This document shows, piece by piece, positions 10,341-20,462 of a DNA stretch of 64,000 bases (position 1 is the first letter of the stretch; each line of letters starts with the position of its first letter). The stretch covers positions 24,815,101-24,879,100 of the forward strand of contig CM033396.1 in NCBI GenBank assembly GCA_019426215.1. The letters are read 5' to 3'. The stretch comes from Buddleja alternifolia. Its lineage: Eukaryota; Streptophyta; Magnoliopsida; Lamiales; Scrophulariaceae. Under the pieces are notes generated by a model that worked only from the letters and a program-made list of their open reading frames with translations, was not told where the DNA came from and ran no database searches. A program made the translations under genes and the position numbers.

Positions 10341-11842
10341 ATGGCTGTGGAACAGAGAACTCTCAGGGATTATGCTACACCGACATATTAGAGTTTTACT
10401 TCGAGCATAGTTGTGCCTAATGTTTAGGCAAATACTTTTGAGTTGAAGCCAGCCATCATTCAGATGCTACAGAATAATGCTTTTGAAGGAGACATTGAGA
10501 GGGAAGATCCTCATTCCCATCTGCGGAATTTCTTGGAGATATGCAGTACATTTAAGATGAATGGAGTCACAGATGACGCTATACGACTGTGGCTGTTCCT
10601 TTTCTCTCTATCCAAAAGAGCAAAGGAGTGGTTGAAAAATCAGCCGGCAAATAAGTTCACTACTTGGGCAGATTTGTCGACTGCATATCTCACCAAATAT
10701 TTTCCAATGGCAAAGACAACTCAGTTGAGGAATGCAATCACAAGATTCATTCAGGGAGATGGAGAAACACTTTATCAAGCATGGGAAAGATATAAAGAAC
10801 TACTAAGAAAATGCCCCCATCATGGTATTCCTAGTTGGATGCTTGTACAAACCTTCTACAATGGTTTGTCATATGACATCAGGATGACTATCGACGTAGC
10901 TGCAGGAGGTATTTTCATGGGAAAGAATCCATATGATGCACTCGCGCTCATAGATGAGATGACATCCAATAACTACTAATGGGCGAGTGATAGTCGGTCC
11001 ATAAAGAAAGTAGCTAGTATGTATAATGTTGATGAACTCACCATGCTCAATGCTAAGATGGATGCACTAGTGAAGAACTTCGAGGGACTCAAGTGCAATA
11101 TCAGTGCCATTTCTCAGCCTACCATAACCTGTGAAGTTTGTGGAGCACCTCACATAGCTACAAATTGCCCACTCATGGAGCAAGCTCAGTATATCTCTAA
11201 TCAGAATAACCAGTCGGGAAATCCATTCTCCAACACTTATAATTCGGGGTGGCGAAATCATCCCAATTTTTCTTGGGGAGGTCAAGGAAACCAAGGGGCT
11301 CAAGACTTTCCCCAGGTTTCAAACAGGGCCCTCAAAACTTTCAGCAGCAACCTCCACAGCATCAAGGACCACCACCTCAAGAACAAAGACAGCCACAACC
11401 TTGGGAGCTTGCTATTGAAAATCTCGCTAATGGAACAACAAAACGGTTCAAAAATCTTGAAGCAAAAATTGATTTGGTAGTGGGATCAACAAAAAATTTG
11501 GAAACACAACTTGGACAATTGGCAAGTTCTGTGAATTCGAGGTTGAAGGGTACACTACCTAGCCAAACAGAGGAGAATCCGAGAGAACAGTGTAATGCAG
11601 TGACTCTGATAAACAAAAATACAATTGAAGAATTCGAGCCACATGCTGAACACAGAAAAGAACTTATGATGAAGGATAATTTAGTTTTTGAACCTTCAAA
11701 CATGATTGAACCGAAAAAGAATACCCCGAAGCTATATGTGAAGCCGTATGTTCCTCCAATTCCATTTCCCCAGAGCTTGCAATACAAGAGGTTGGACAAA
11801 CAGCAAGAGAATTTCTCCAAGTATTTAGACAGTTGCACATAA
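10341..11842 (+). pseudogene. gag of element A
   Basis: Gag would start at the ATG at 10341 (MAVEQRTLRDYATP), as in other Athila-type elements. Two in-frame TAG codons follow within 90 bases, then an open stretch 10443-10979 with the retrotransposon gag fold (WADLSTAYLTKYFP, YQAWERYKELLRKCPHHGI, VAAGGIFMGKNP). A stop at 10977 is followed in the same frame by 11019-11480, which contains a zinc knuckle CEVCGAPHIATNC (C-x2-C-x3-H-x4-C). A frameshift near 11320 moves the remainder into the frame of 11249-11842, which holds a Gln/Pro-rich stretch, a coiled-coil-like segment and the LPSQTEENPREQCNAVTL motif that normally precedes protease. The protein capsid function is lost through these breaks. 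Confidence 0.85.
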
Positions 11843-12564
11843 ACATTCCATTCGTAGATGCTCGAGCTCAATTGCCTGTCTATATGAAGTTTCTCAAAGA
11901 GCTGTTGAGCAATAGAAAAAAATTAGAAGATGTGGAGACAATCTCGTTGAATGAAGAATGCAGTGCAATACTCCAACGAAACATTCCTCCAAAGCTAAAG
12001 GATCCATGGAGTTTTTCACTTCTTTGCACTATTGGCAAATTTCAATTTGATAAGGCACTTTGTGATTTAGGAGCTAGTGTTAGTCTAATGCCTTATTCAA
12101 TTTGCAGGAAATTAGGCTTTCAAAAGCTTAAAAACACAAAGATGTCGCTTCAATTGGCGGATAGGAGCATAAAGTGCCCCATGGGAATCTTAGAAGATGT
12201 GTTTGTGAAAGTGGACAAGTTCTACATCCCATGTGACTTCGTGGTGCTTGAGATGGATGAAGATTCAAAAATACCAATCATCCTTGGAAGACCATTTCTT
12301 GCAACTGCGGGAACCGTCATCGACGTGAGTGCTCGCAAGCTGGCGTTGAACATTGGAGATGAGAAGGTGGAGTTCGACTTAAATAAGGTGATGAAATCTT
12401 CATCTTTTGAAGAAACATGTTATTCGGTGGATGTGTTTGGAGAGGCCATCAAAGAAGAAATTCCTCAAGGTAAAAGAGATCCATCAGAGTCATATCCCGT
12501 AATATCCTCTACACTGAAGGTAAAACTTAAACCTCTTTCTACATCTCAAGTACGTTTTTCTTAG
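11833..12564 (+). pseudogene. retropepsin-like protease region of element A
   Basis: 243 codons open in a frame shifted from the end of gag. The aspartic protease motif is CDLGASVSLMP, with Asp at about residue 78, and the flap/second-half signature IPIILGRPFLATAG follows at about residue 150. As in element E1, Leu stands where classical retropepsins have Thr or Ser after the catalytic Asp. The frame ends at 12564 in the linker that would lead to RT (KLKPLSTSQV), then passes into unrelated sequence, marking the deletion of RT, RNase H and integrase. Confidence 0.85.
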
Positions 12565-12798
12565 CAACAATGAATTTTTACCTGTTATCATACATACTAC
12601 ACTTTTTACACTTTAATTGGACCAATGGTTTAATGAATTGCAATGGAAGAAAGAGGGAATAGGTTGGCATACGTTTGATATAAAAGGGATTCACCATGCT
12701 TTGTGTTTTGTAGATGATGATATTACTTGAGGGGAAACAATTTCCCTCACCGACCCTCAACATTGATTTAGTCTAAGTCGAGGTAATGGCTTTAAACA

Positions 12799-12823
12799 AG
12801 CGCTGCTTGGGAGGTAACCCAAG
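12799..12823 (+). promoter_or_regulatory. conserved post-pol hairpin of A
   Basis: The motif AGCGCTGCTTGGGAGG is followed by TAACCCAAG; CTTGGG (12806-12811) pairs with CCCAAG (12818-12823) around a six-base loop. Its position directly downstream of the pol region matches elements B, C and E1. Confidence 0.7.
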
Positions 12824-13535
12824 GGTTTCTATAATTTTGTTTTCATTTGAGTTTCATTGTCTTTATTTTATATTTGTTTCTGTTAAATTTTTCTCATACT
12901 TTCTTGTTTCTCTAATGTCACTCTAATGCTTTTTATGTATGCTTTCAGGACAATTCAAGCATATGGTGATGCCAAAAAAAAAAAAAAAAAGAAAAAAGAA
13001 GTGGCAGAAATAGGCAGTTTGGCACCACTGTGCCGAATCCCCTGTTAAAAAAACAAAAAGGAAAAAAATGGTGTGGCTGATGGGAGGTCAACATTTATCC
13101 ATTGGTCGACGCCACCTCACTCAACCATTATCCACCACCACCTCCTTTCACATGGAAACCACCCTCTCGACTCCCGAGACATCATACTTAATTATAGGAG
13201 AGTTTCTCTTTCACCCTCTTGTTTTATTTCAGTATCATTATGCTTATGCCTCTACTTATGTGTGAATCTATTGAGGATAATGTCTTTTTAAGTGTGGGGT
13301 GTGTGCGTGTTTATATTGTTGAATGACTCAAGTGTGGGGTGGTGTGATCGATAAAACTGGTGAAAGAAAGGACATATACATATATTTGTTGAATTGTTGA
13401 TTGATTTGGTGACTTGTTTGCAACACTTTAGTTCCCATATTAGAACTCGAGACTGGCATTAACAAATAGACCTATTTTCCGTAATATGGATACTTTTTGC
13501 GAGTTACTCTTTTTTTCTAAATTTTGTGAAATTTG
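12824..13535 (+). other. 3' spacer of A, no gene seen
   Basis: AT-rich, with a poly-A run at 12975-12990, the palindromic word GGCACCACTGTGCC at 13021-13034, and two GTGTGGGGTG polypurine-like tracts near 13292 and 13331. No open frame with recognisable similarity. The sequence joins LTR sequence abruptly at about 13536, where the first ~1.1 kb of the LTR is missing. Confidence 0.7.
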
Positions 13536-13779
13536 ATATGCATCCATAAAAATACCTTGATGAAGTCTTAATCCCTAGGTTTTCCATTTATTGATTTATC
13601 GTTTATTTAATTCATCTTTTATTAGTTTCTGCTTTTAATTAGCTAAAATCTTAAATCTTGCTAATCGATAGTCTAAATAATAGGATAAATTTCGTTTGGT
13701 ACTTGATAACCTTTCCTGTGGAGACGATTTTCCTTACTCTTTATTATTTGTCGATACCGTGTTGTTACGGGTGTTAACA
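13536..13779 (+). mobile_element. truncated 3' LTR of A
   Basis: Matches 9961-10200 closely, ending GTGTTAACA. Only the U5 part is left. The start is a deletion junction (ATGCATCCATAAAAATACC against TCATAATCCATAAAAATACC). Confidence 0.88.
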
Positions 13780-14669
13780 CCAGTCACGTGGTTTACATCG
13801 TATGCCAATTGAGAACGAATGAATAGGATCATTCCAAACAATATACGCTGTGAATACTGTACGAGTATAAACCTTTTATTCTTAAATCTCAGTCAAGTGA
13901 GAGTCATGGTTTTAGTCAAACTCACATGACTTGACCATATGCTTAGCTCATAATGAATCGAGGTCATTTTTCTGCTTTGGCCAAAGATTTTTAACCTCAC
14001 TCAGTCATGACTGTATAAGATATTTAGCTCATTCACTTATGAGAGAATAAATCTCATTTTGCTAATTAGTTAACAATGCTACTTGCCCATCAAGTCACAC
14101 TTCGAGGTCGATCCCACCAAAGGGTGATTTGGATCTAACTACTCTAATGACAGACTTTATGTCACAAGTACATCTTCAACTCGATTCCTCAGGTCTAAGG
14201 TTCATGCGTACCTATCACAACTTATCAGTTTCATCATTGACTGTTAGTGAGTGAATACCCATGTGATGAAACCGATGCGAGCCATGTTCGAACGTATTAG
14301 TCTAACTAATATGTCCATTACATAAGTTCCCACTATCATTCCCATAGTGTTGGACTGACACTTTCTTTGTCAAAACTTATATCATGCAAGTCCTTGTTCT
14401 GTATTGATGTCCAGTCAAATACTTTCTTAGACTTGCGAACCCTATTTAGAGAATAAGGATCAAAACCCTTCTAGTGCCATTCTTCCTATCCCATAGGAAG
14501 TAGAAGGTTTGCCTTCATTTTCAAGAACTTTACGTTGTTTATTAACATCTTACAAATGCCTCTAAGAAAACAACAACGCCTTATATATAATAAAAAGATA
14601 TTGTCTAGTTATAAGTTAATGCCCTATAAATCTATCCTATTATGGCATTTGAGGGCATACACTCTAACA

Positions 14670-14692
14670 ATCTCCCACTTGCACTCAATGCC
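14670..14692 (-). promoter_or_regulatory. polypurine tract of H
   Basis: In element sense GAGTGCAAGTGGGAGAT next to the 3' LTR, the usual plus-strand primer form of plant Copia elements. Confidence 0.85.
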
Positions 14693-14750
14693 ATTTGCTA
14701 TGGTATTTAATACCCATCCCTTCGAGATGTTTTTCTAGCACCACTTGTGA

Positions 14751-16484
14751 TTATGGCTTAGTCAATGGATCAGCGACATTATCCGCTGAGGCTATTTTTT
14801 GAATAGATATTTCTCCTCGTGCAACAATCTCTCTTATGATGTGATATCTCCTCTCGATATGTTTGGACTTGTTATGAGATCTAGGTTCCTTTGCTTGCGC
14901 TATTGCTCCAGTGTTGTCACAGTAAAGTGGCAACGATAGCTTTATGTTAGGAAACACTTGAAGTTCTTCTATGAATTTCCTTATCCAAACAACCCCTTTA
15001 GTTGCCTCAGAGGCAGCTATGTATTCAGCCTCTGTAGTGGAATCTGCGGTTGTGCTTTGCTTAGAACTTTTCCAAGTCACCACCCCACCATTGAGGGTGA
15101 ATACGAATCCTGAGGTGGATTTTCGGTCATCGACATCAGATTGAAAATCCGAATCAGTGTACCCATCCACTCTCAGGCTACCACTCCCATAGATGAGAAT
15201 CATATCATTGGTTCTGTTCAGATACTTTAGGATATTCTTCACAACTATCCAATGTTCCTTGCTTGGGTTTGCTTGAAAATCACTAACAACGCTTACCGAA
15301 TAAGCAATGTCAGGTCTAGTACACAACATTGCATACATCAGGCTACCCACTACTGATGCATAGGGTACAATGCTCATTTCCTTTCTATCTTCCTCACTTT
15401 GAGGAAACATAGATTTTGAGAGATGTATCCCATGTCTCATTGGTAGGAACCCTTTCTTAGAATCCTCCATCCTATATCTCTTGAAGACCTTTTCTAAGTA
15501 AAGGGCTTGAGAGAGCCCTATCATTCTATTTGTTCGATCTCTGTAGATTCAAATCCTCAAAATATAAGTTACCTCTCCCAAGTCTTTCATGGAGAAAGTA
15601 CTTGAAAGCCTCTTCTTTACAGTAGTGAGCATTCCTATATCATTCCCTATGAGTAATATGTCATCTACATATAACACAAGGAATGCTATCTTGCTCCCAC
15701 TAACCTTCTTGTAAACACATGGTTTGTCTTCGTTCTTCATGAAGTCAAATCCTTTGACAGCGTCATCAAAACGTAGATTCCAGCTACGGGATGCTTGCTT
15801 GAGTCCATAAATGGATCTCTCAAGCTTACACACCTTATGAGTATGCTCTTCGGATACAAAACCTTGAGGCTGTTCCATATTGATATCCACTTCTAGGAAT
15901 CCATTTAGGAAAGCAGTTTTGATATCCATTTGCCATATTTCATAATCTAGGTGTGCGGCTATTGCAAGTAGAATCCTTATTGATTTGATCATTGCCACTG
16001 GTGAAAAGGTTTCTTCGTAGTCAGTTCCTTCTTTTTGACTAAACCCTTTCGCTACTAGCCTGGCTTTGTAGGTGTCAACCTTGCCATCAACCCCAATCTT
16101 TCTCTTGTAAATCCATTTGCACCCGATTGGTTTTACCCCTTCAGGTTGGTCCACAAGTTTCCAGACTTGGTTTGCATGCATCGAATCGATCTCAGTTTGC
16201 ATAGCTTCACACCATCTAGTAGCATCCACATCCACCATTGCTTGATCAAAAGTGGAGGGATCATCTCCTTGATCATCCTCTAATACAGAATGAAGATCCA
16301 ACTCCCTCTATACTAGATATCCGTACCTCTCAGGCAGTTGAGGTACTCTACTTGATCTTCGCGGTTGTGGTTGTGTTACAAAAGGTTCGGTCCTCAATTC
16401 CTGTGTAGATGTATCCACTGGAGTCTCATTTTGTTCTTCTAGAACAATCTTTCTACCCGCTCTTCCTTCTTGGATGAACTCATC
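14751..16484 (-). pseudogene. Copia H: reverse transcriptase and RNase H
   Basis: Two open stretches in the same frame, 16301-15549 and 15524-14751. The first carries RT: NQVWKLVDQPEGVKPIGCKWIYKRK at its start, WQMDIKTAFLNG with a catalytic Asp, and the YVDDILL active site. A single TGA at about 15547 interrupts ILRI-IYRD. The second carries the end of RT and RNase H with YTDSDF, STTEAEYIA, YCDNTGAI and ADNVADPLTKP, so all four RNase H acidic residues are kept. Upstream at 16302-16484 the linker to integrase contains two more stops. Otherwise the domains have normal length. Confidence 0.92.
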
Positions 16485-17542
16485 TTAAAGAAAGTGGGCT
16501 TGTAAAGCTACAATGATCCTTTGATCATCGTGCAGGTAAAAGAGGTATCCCATTGAATTCTCAGGATATCCAACGAAACATCTCTTCAAGGATTTGGCCT
16601 CCAACTTGTCCACTTTGGTCTTTTTGACATAAGCCGAACATCCCCAAATCTTGATGTGATTAAGACTTAGTTTTCTATTCCTCCATATCTCATAGGGAGT
16701 CATGGAACCAACTTGGATGGACATCTATTTAAAATGTGTACAGTTGTAAGCAGCGCATGACCCCACAGTGAAATGCGTAAGTCAGTGTAGCTGAGCATAG
16801 AGCGAACCATGTCCAACAAGGTTCGATTCCTTCGCTCTGCTACTCCATTTTAATGTGGTGTCGCTTGAGGAGTGAGCTGTAATAATATACCATTCTCTCT
16901 GAGGTATACATTAAACTCGTCGCTCATATATTCTCCTCCTCGATCCGATCGAAGGGTCTTTATGTGTTGACCAGTTTGATTTTTCGCTAAAACCTTGAAT
17001 TCCTTAAACTTTTCGATGGATTCAGACTTATGCCTCATCATGTACACTAGACCATATCTTGAATGGTCATCAGTGAAGGTGATGAAGTAAAGGAAACCTC
17101 TTCTTGCCATTTCTCCAAATGGACCACAAACATCAGTGTGCACTACGCTTAAGATTTGTGAGGCTCTTTGACAAGTCCCTGTGAAGGGGGATCTAGCTAT
17201 CTTACCTTTGAGACAAGATTCACAAGTAGGATAGGTATCCAATCCCAATGGACCGATTAGTTCATCTTTCTCCATTTTGTGAATTTTATGTTCGCCGGCA
17301 TGGCCTAGTCTAAGAAGCCAAATCAATCTTTGGTTTATTCCAAGCCTATAACATTTCCTTTATATAGTATTCACAGAACACTCATTTTGGACATTAAGGT
17401 AATACAATCCATTTATTAAAGAAGCAAAGCCTACTAATTTATTACCATAATAATTGTTGCATCGTTCATCAATAAAACGGAGAGTATAACCAAGTTTAAC
17501 TAAAACGGGAATAGAAACAATGTTTTTAAGCTCATTGGGCAA
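16485..17542 (-). pseudogene. Copia H: integrase
   Basis: The frame 17542-17360 holds the protease-integrase linker, stops at a TAA near 17360, and continues in frame as 17326-16850: an integrase zinc site (LGHAGEHKIHK then CESCLKGK) and the catalytic core with HTDVCGP (first Asp), TLRSDRGGEY (second Asp) and VAERRNRTL (Glu). A stop replaces one residue just before NGVAERR, and a one-base change near 16735 shifts the frame into 16724-16485, which encodes the C-terminal part (MTPYEIWRN, WGCSAYVKK). The enzyme would join cDNA to chromosomal DNA; this copy cannot be made. Confidence 0.9.
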
Positions 17543-18606
17543 AATTAAAACATTATCCAGAATAGTATATGTCCAGAATTTAAAAGCAATGAAGTAGATC
17601 CAATTGCAGTAGTTGCGATGCTATTCCAGCTGCCTACTTTTATCTTCACCTCATCAATGTCTAGCTTCCTTCCTCACACCAGATCCTAATTCATACAACA
17701 AATGTGAGCACTAGCTCCAGAATCAAGAATTCAAGATGTGGAGAAGACGGTCATAGAACAATAAGTTTCATGAACATAAAGTTCCATACCTTGTGCTTCC
17801 GGCCCCATGTTCGGACAGTTCCTCCTCCAGTGGCCCAGCTCACCGCAGTGTAGGCATTTGTCTTTCTTTTGTGGCCCCTTACGCTTGCGATTCACGGGAG
17901 CTTTCCCTTTTCCTTTTTCGACACCACTCTGCTTCTTGGCTTTCTTCTTCTTATTCTTCGCCCATTTGGGCCCAGAAGAGATAACCAATCTAGTTTCCTT
18001 TCCCTTGGGCTTCAATTGAGATTGTGTAATGTTTAATTTATTCATTAGCCCAGCTAAGTTGCATTCAATCTCATTGCAATTGAAGTTCATGACAAATTGG
18101 GAAAAAGAATCAGGAAGAGACTGCAAAATAAGATCTGTTTGAAGATGTGGGTTCATTGTAAAATAGAGAGCCTCCAATCTCTCGATCCTCGAGATCATCT
18201 TGAGGACAGGATCCCTAACTTTCTCACCTTCTCTCATTTTGGCCCCGAAGAGCTCTTTAGATATCTCATATCTAGCAGTACGGCTGTGCTCATCATAGAG
18301 CTCGACCAAGTGTGCCAAGATAGCCCTCGCTGTGGTCATCTTCTCGTGGGACCTTTGAAGCTCGTTTGTCATTGAGCCAAGAATGTACCCACGCACTCGA
18401 ACGTCGTCCTTTGCCCATTTTTCATGAGCTTGGACTTCTTCCTCGTTGGCACGTGTTCTAGCAGGAGGAGCAGGGATGTCTGTGTCCAACACGTATCCCA
18501 AGGACTCCATGTTGAGAACTATTCTCAAGTTCCTTAGCCAATCTACGTAGTTGGGTCCGGTAAGGATGTTCTTTTTGAGTAAAACAGAAAGTGGGTTGGT
18601 AGTCAT
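17543..18606 (-). pseudogene. Copia H: gag and protease
   Basis: Gag starts at the ATG at 18606 (MTTNPLSVLLKKNILTG), typical of Copia Gag, and runs 291 codons. It ends with a basic stretch (KNKKKKAKKQ) and the zinc knuckle CLHCGELGHWRRNCP (C-x2-C-x4-H-x4-C). A TGA at about 17731 stands where Trp is expected in STSWILDSGA; the protease motif DSGASAH follows in frame at about 17713-17724, then decayed protease to 17543 with a frameshift. Gag alone could be expressed if the LTR were active. Confidence 0.9.
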
Positions 18607-20448
18607 TTTCTGTTTTGAGAGAGATAAATCAAATATAGCTGTAGAAAATAAACCAGACTTTATTAGACTTGTGTAACTAAACTAAAACCAAGTTTAAAAT
18701 CAAGGACTTCGACTTATAATTTGGCTCCCAATACATTTTTCGAGATTCACACTCCCACTGTGAAAGATGGAAGTGATCGTTGCATTGTACTTTGTGGTGG
18801 GGATTGATTTGTTTAATTAATCTGATGGATGGCAACCCTTTAATGATATTTGGTCCATTATTTAATTAAAGTGATGTCCAACATCAATCTATCCAATAGA
18901 TGGTTCAATCTGCTTTTTCCCATAATCCATTAAAACTGCAACCTTTTAACGATTTATAAGCTTTATGGATTATCCAAGTTTACTCCCACTAACTCCTCAT
19001 AATCTAACATTTGAATTTCACCTTACAACCCTTTAACGATATTTGGGGTGAAATATGTCTCGATTAAGCCATCTAATGCACTTAATAAAATTCTAGAATT
19101 AAATCTTGATATACGACCCCCAGTTACTGGGAAGATGCCATATACTAGGTTTAATACTTAATTTTATTAAGTTTAGTGGAGGAAAAGGATGCCTAGCACC
19201 CCTTACTAACTTAGTATAATTTTGTTTGGGAGAATTCATGTTCTAAACATTTATCTAGTTCTCACTTTGCACATTATTCATTTTATATAGCGCATATTGA
19301 TAACATACATGCTTCATACAACTAATGAACATGCATCGAAAGTAATAAACCAACACATATGTCCATGGGCTTTATCTAGAGGGCCTAAGCCAATGGGCCA
19401 TCATTAAAAGGAAAAATAAGTCTAGCTATTCTTTGTGGGCTCCAAGCTCCTCTTCTTTTGGATTGATCTCCTCTTGAAAGACCTATTTTATTTCTATGTA
19501 TTACATAAGATTATTGAAGAACCTATACATAATTCTAGAAATAAAATAAACGGGCTCAATTCCGGCCCTTACAACTCATAAAAAGAAATACAATCAAAAG
19601 AAATAACCTAAGCCCATGGACAATGTCACCATCATATAATACATGCTCGCGAAAAGTAAAGCAATTATGTTGGAGATTAAGTTAATAATTAACTAGTCCA
19701 ACTAATTAACTTCCTCAATAAAATTCCAAATTTTATTGATAATCATGACAATAAACCATTTAGTGAGAATCTTTAATTTAAACAAATAACTTAATTAAAA
19801 ATTCTCCAAGAACCATTATGTAATTATTTCACTTAAATTAATGATGTTCAATAAAAACAATTAGGGCTTGATTTCATAAAATATAAATTACCAACCATTG
19901 GCATATTTAATTTTAATTAATTAGGCCCAAAACTAATTTATTGAAGAGTCCATAATTTTAATTAAAACAATTTGGGCTTATTTAATTAAATTCAAGTCAT
20001 CATCCTTTAGACCCACCCGGATAATTAAAATAGTCCAAAACTCATTCATTTAAAAAATTGGACTCTAGGAAAAAGAACCCGACCTGCTAGGACCCGGGTC
20101 ATGGGCCCACAAAACAGGGCCCTCGTGCGCCCAGTGCACGGCTTTTGAGCCTGGCCGCGCTGAGCGCCCAGCGCACGGTAGTGGGCTGGCCGTGCGCCCA
20201 GGTCCAGCTCACGACGTCGTACCCGAAGGCCACCAGCTGTGTGCACAGCGCGCAAACTGCGGGGTTTTTTAGACCCGATTCTCACAAAAATTAGATTTTT
20301 CAATTCAGAAGTCATCATACTACAACATACATGAATTAAACGCAGAAAAATCATGGATTACTATCATGAAAAACATTTTCAAAACATGCTTCAAAAACAC
20401 AAAAAAATACATAATCGCGTAATCAATTAAATACAGAAATCAGAGATT
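18607..20448 (-). other. long untranslated leader of H
   Basis: About 1.84 kb between primer site and gag, AT-rich, without a convincing ORF. It holds three copies of a motif close to CAACCCTTTAACGATATTTGG (near 18832, 18938 and 19025; a fourth, related copy is in J at about 52455) and a GC-rich patch at about 20090-20240 with repeated GTGCGCCCAGTGCACGG-like words. The 102-codon frame across that patch is not similar to anything I know and is probably chance. Confidence 0.7.
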
Positions 20449-20461
20449 GGCTCTGATACCA
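20449..20461 (-). promoter_or_regulatory. primer-binding site of H (tRNA-iMet)
   Basis: In element sense TGGTATCAGAGCC, complementary to the 3' end of initiator tRNA-Met, one base from the 5' LTR. This is the standard primer site of plant Copia elements. Confidence 0.93.
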
Positions 20462-20462
20462 T

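Larger units (their letters stand above)
8855..13779 (+). mobile_element. Gypsy element A (Athila-like), non-autonomous, truncated 3' LTR
   Basis: A 5' LTR, a tRNA-Asp primer site, gag, protease, the post-pol hairpin and an untranslated tail, then only the last ~244 bp of a 3' LTR. The pol segment for RT, RNase H and integrase is missing. Terminal bases TGTTA and TAACA are both intact, yet no 5-bp TSD is visible (GCATA on the left, CCAGT on the right), so the two ends may not come from a single insertion event. Confidence 0.85.
8126..14669 (-). mobile_element. 3' LTR of H, split by element A
   Basis: 8126-8854 matches the start, and 13780-14669 the end, of the intact H LTR at 20463-22073. 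TGTTGGG opens it on the plus strand and CTCTAACA closes it. Element A occupies the middle. Differences from the other LTR are scattered substitutions and a few small indels, implying an insertion of moderate age. Confidence 0.9.

Noticed and set aside
17793..18019. Two overlapping plus-strand frames rich in Ser/Phe
   Set aside because: Antisense shadows of the basic and zinc-knuckle part of H gag.
20046..20354. Minus-strand 102-codon frame in the H leader
   Set aside because: Arises from the GC-rich word patch; no conserved motif, no support beyond being open.
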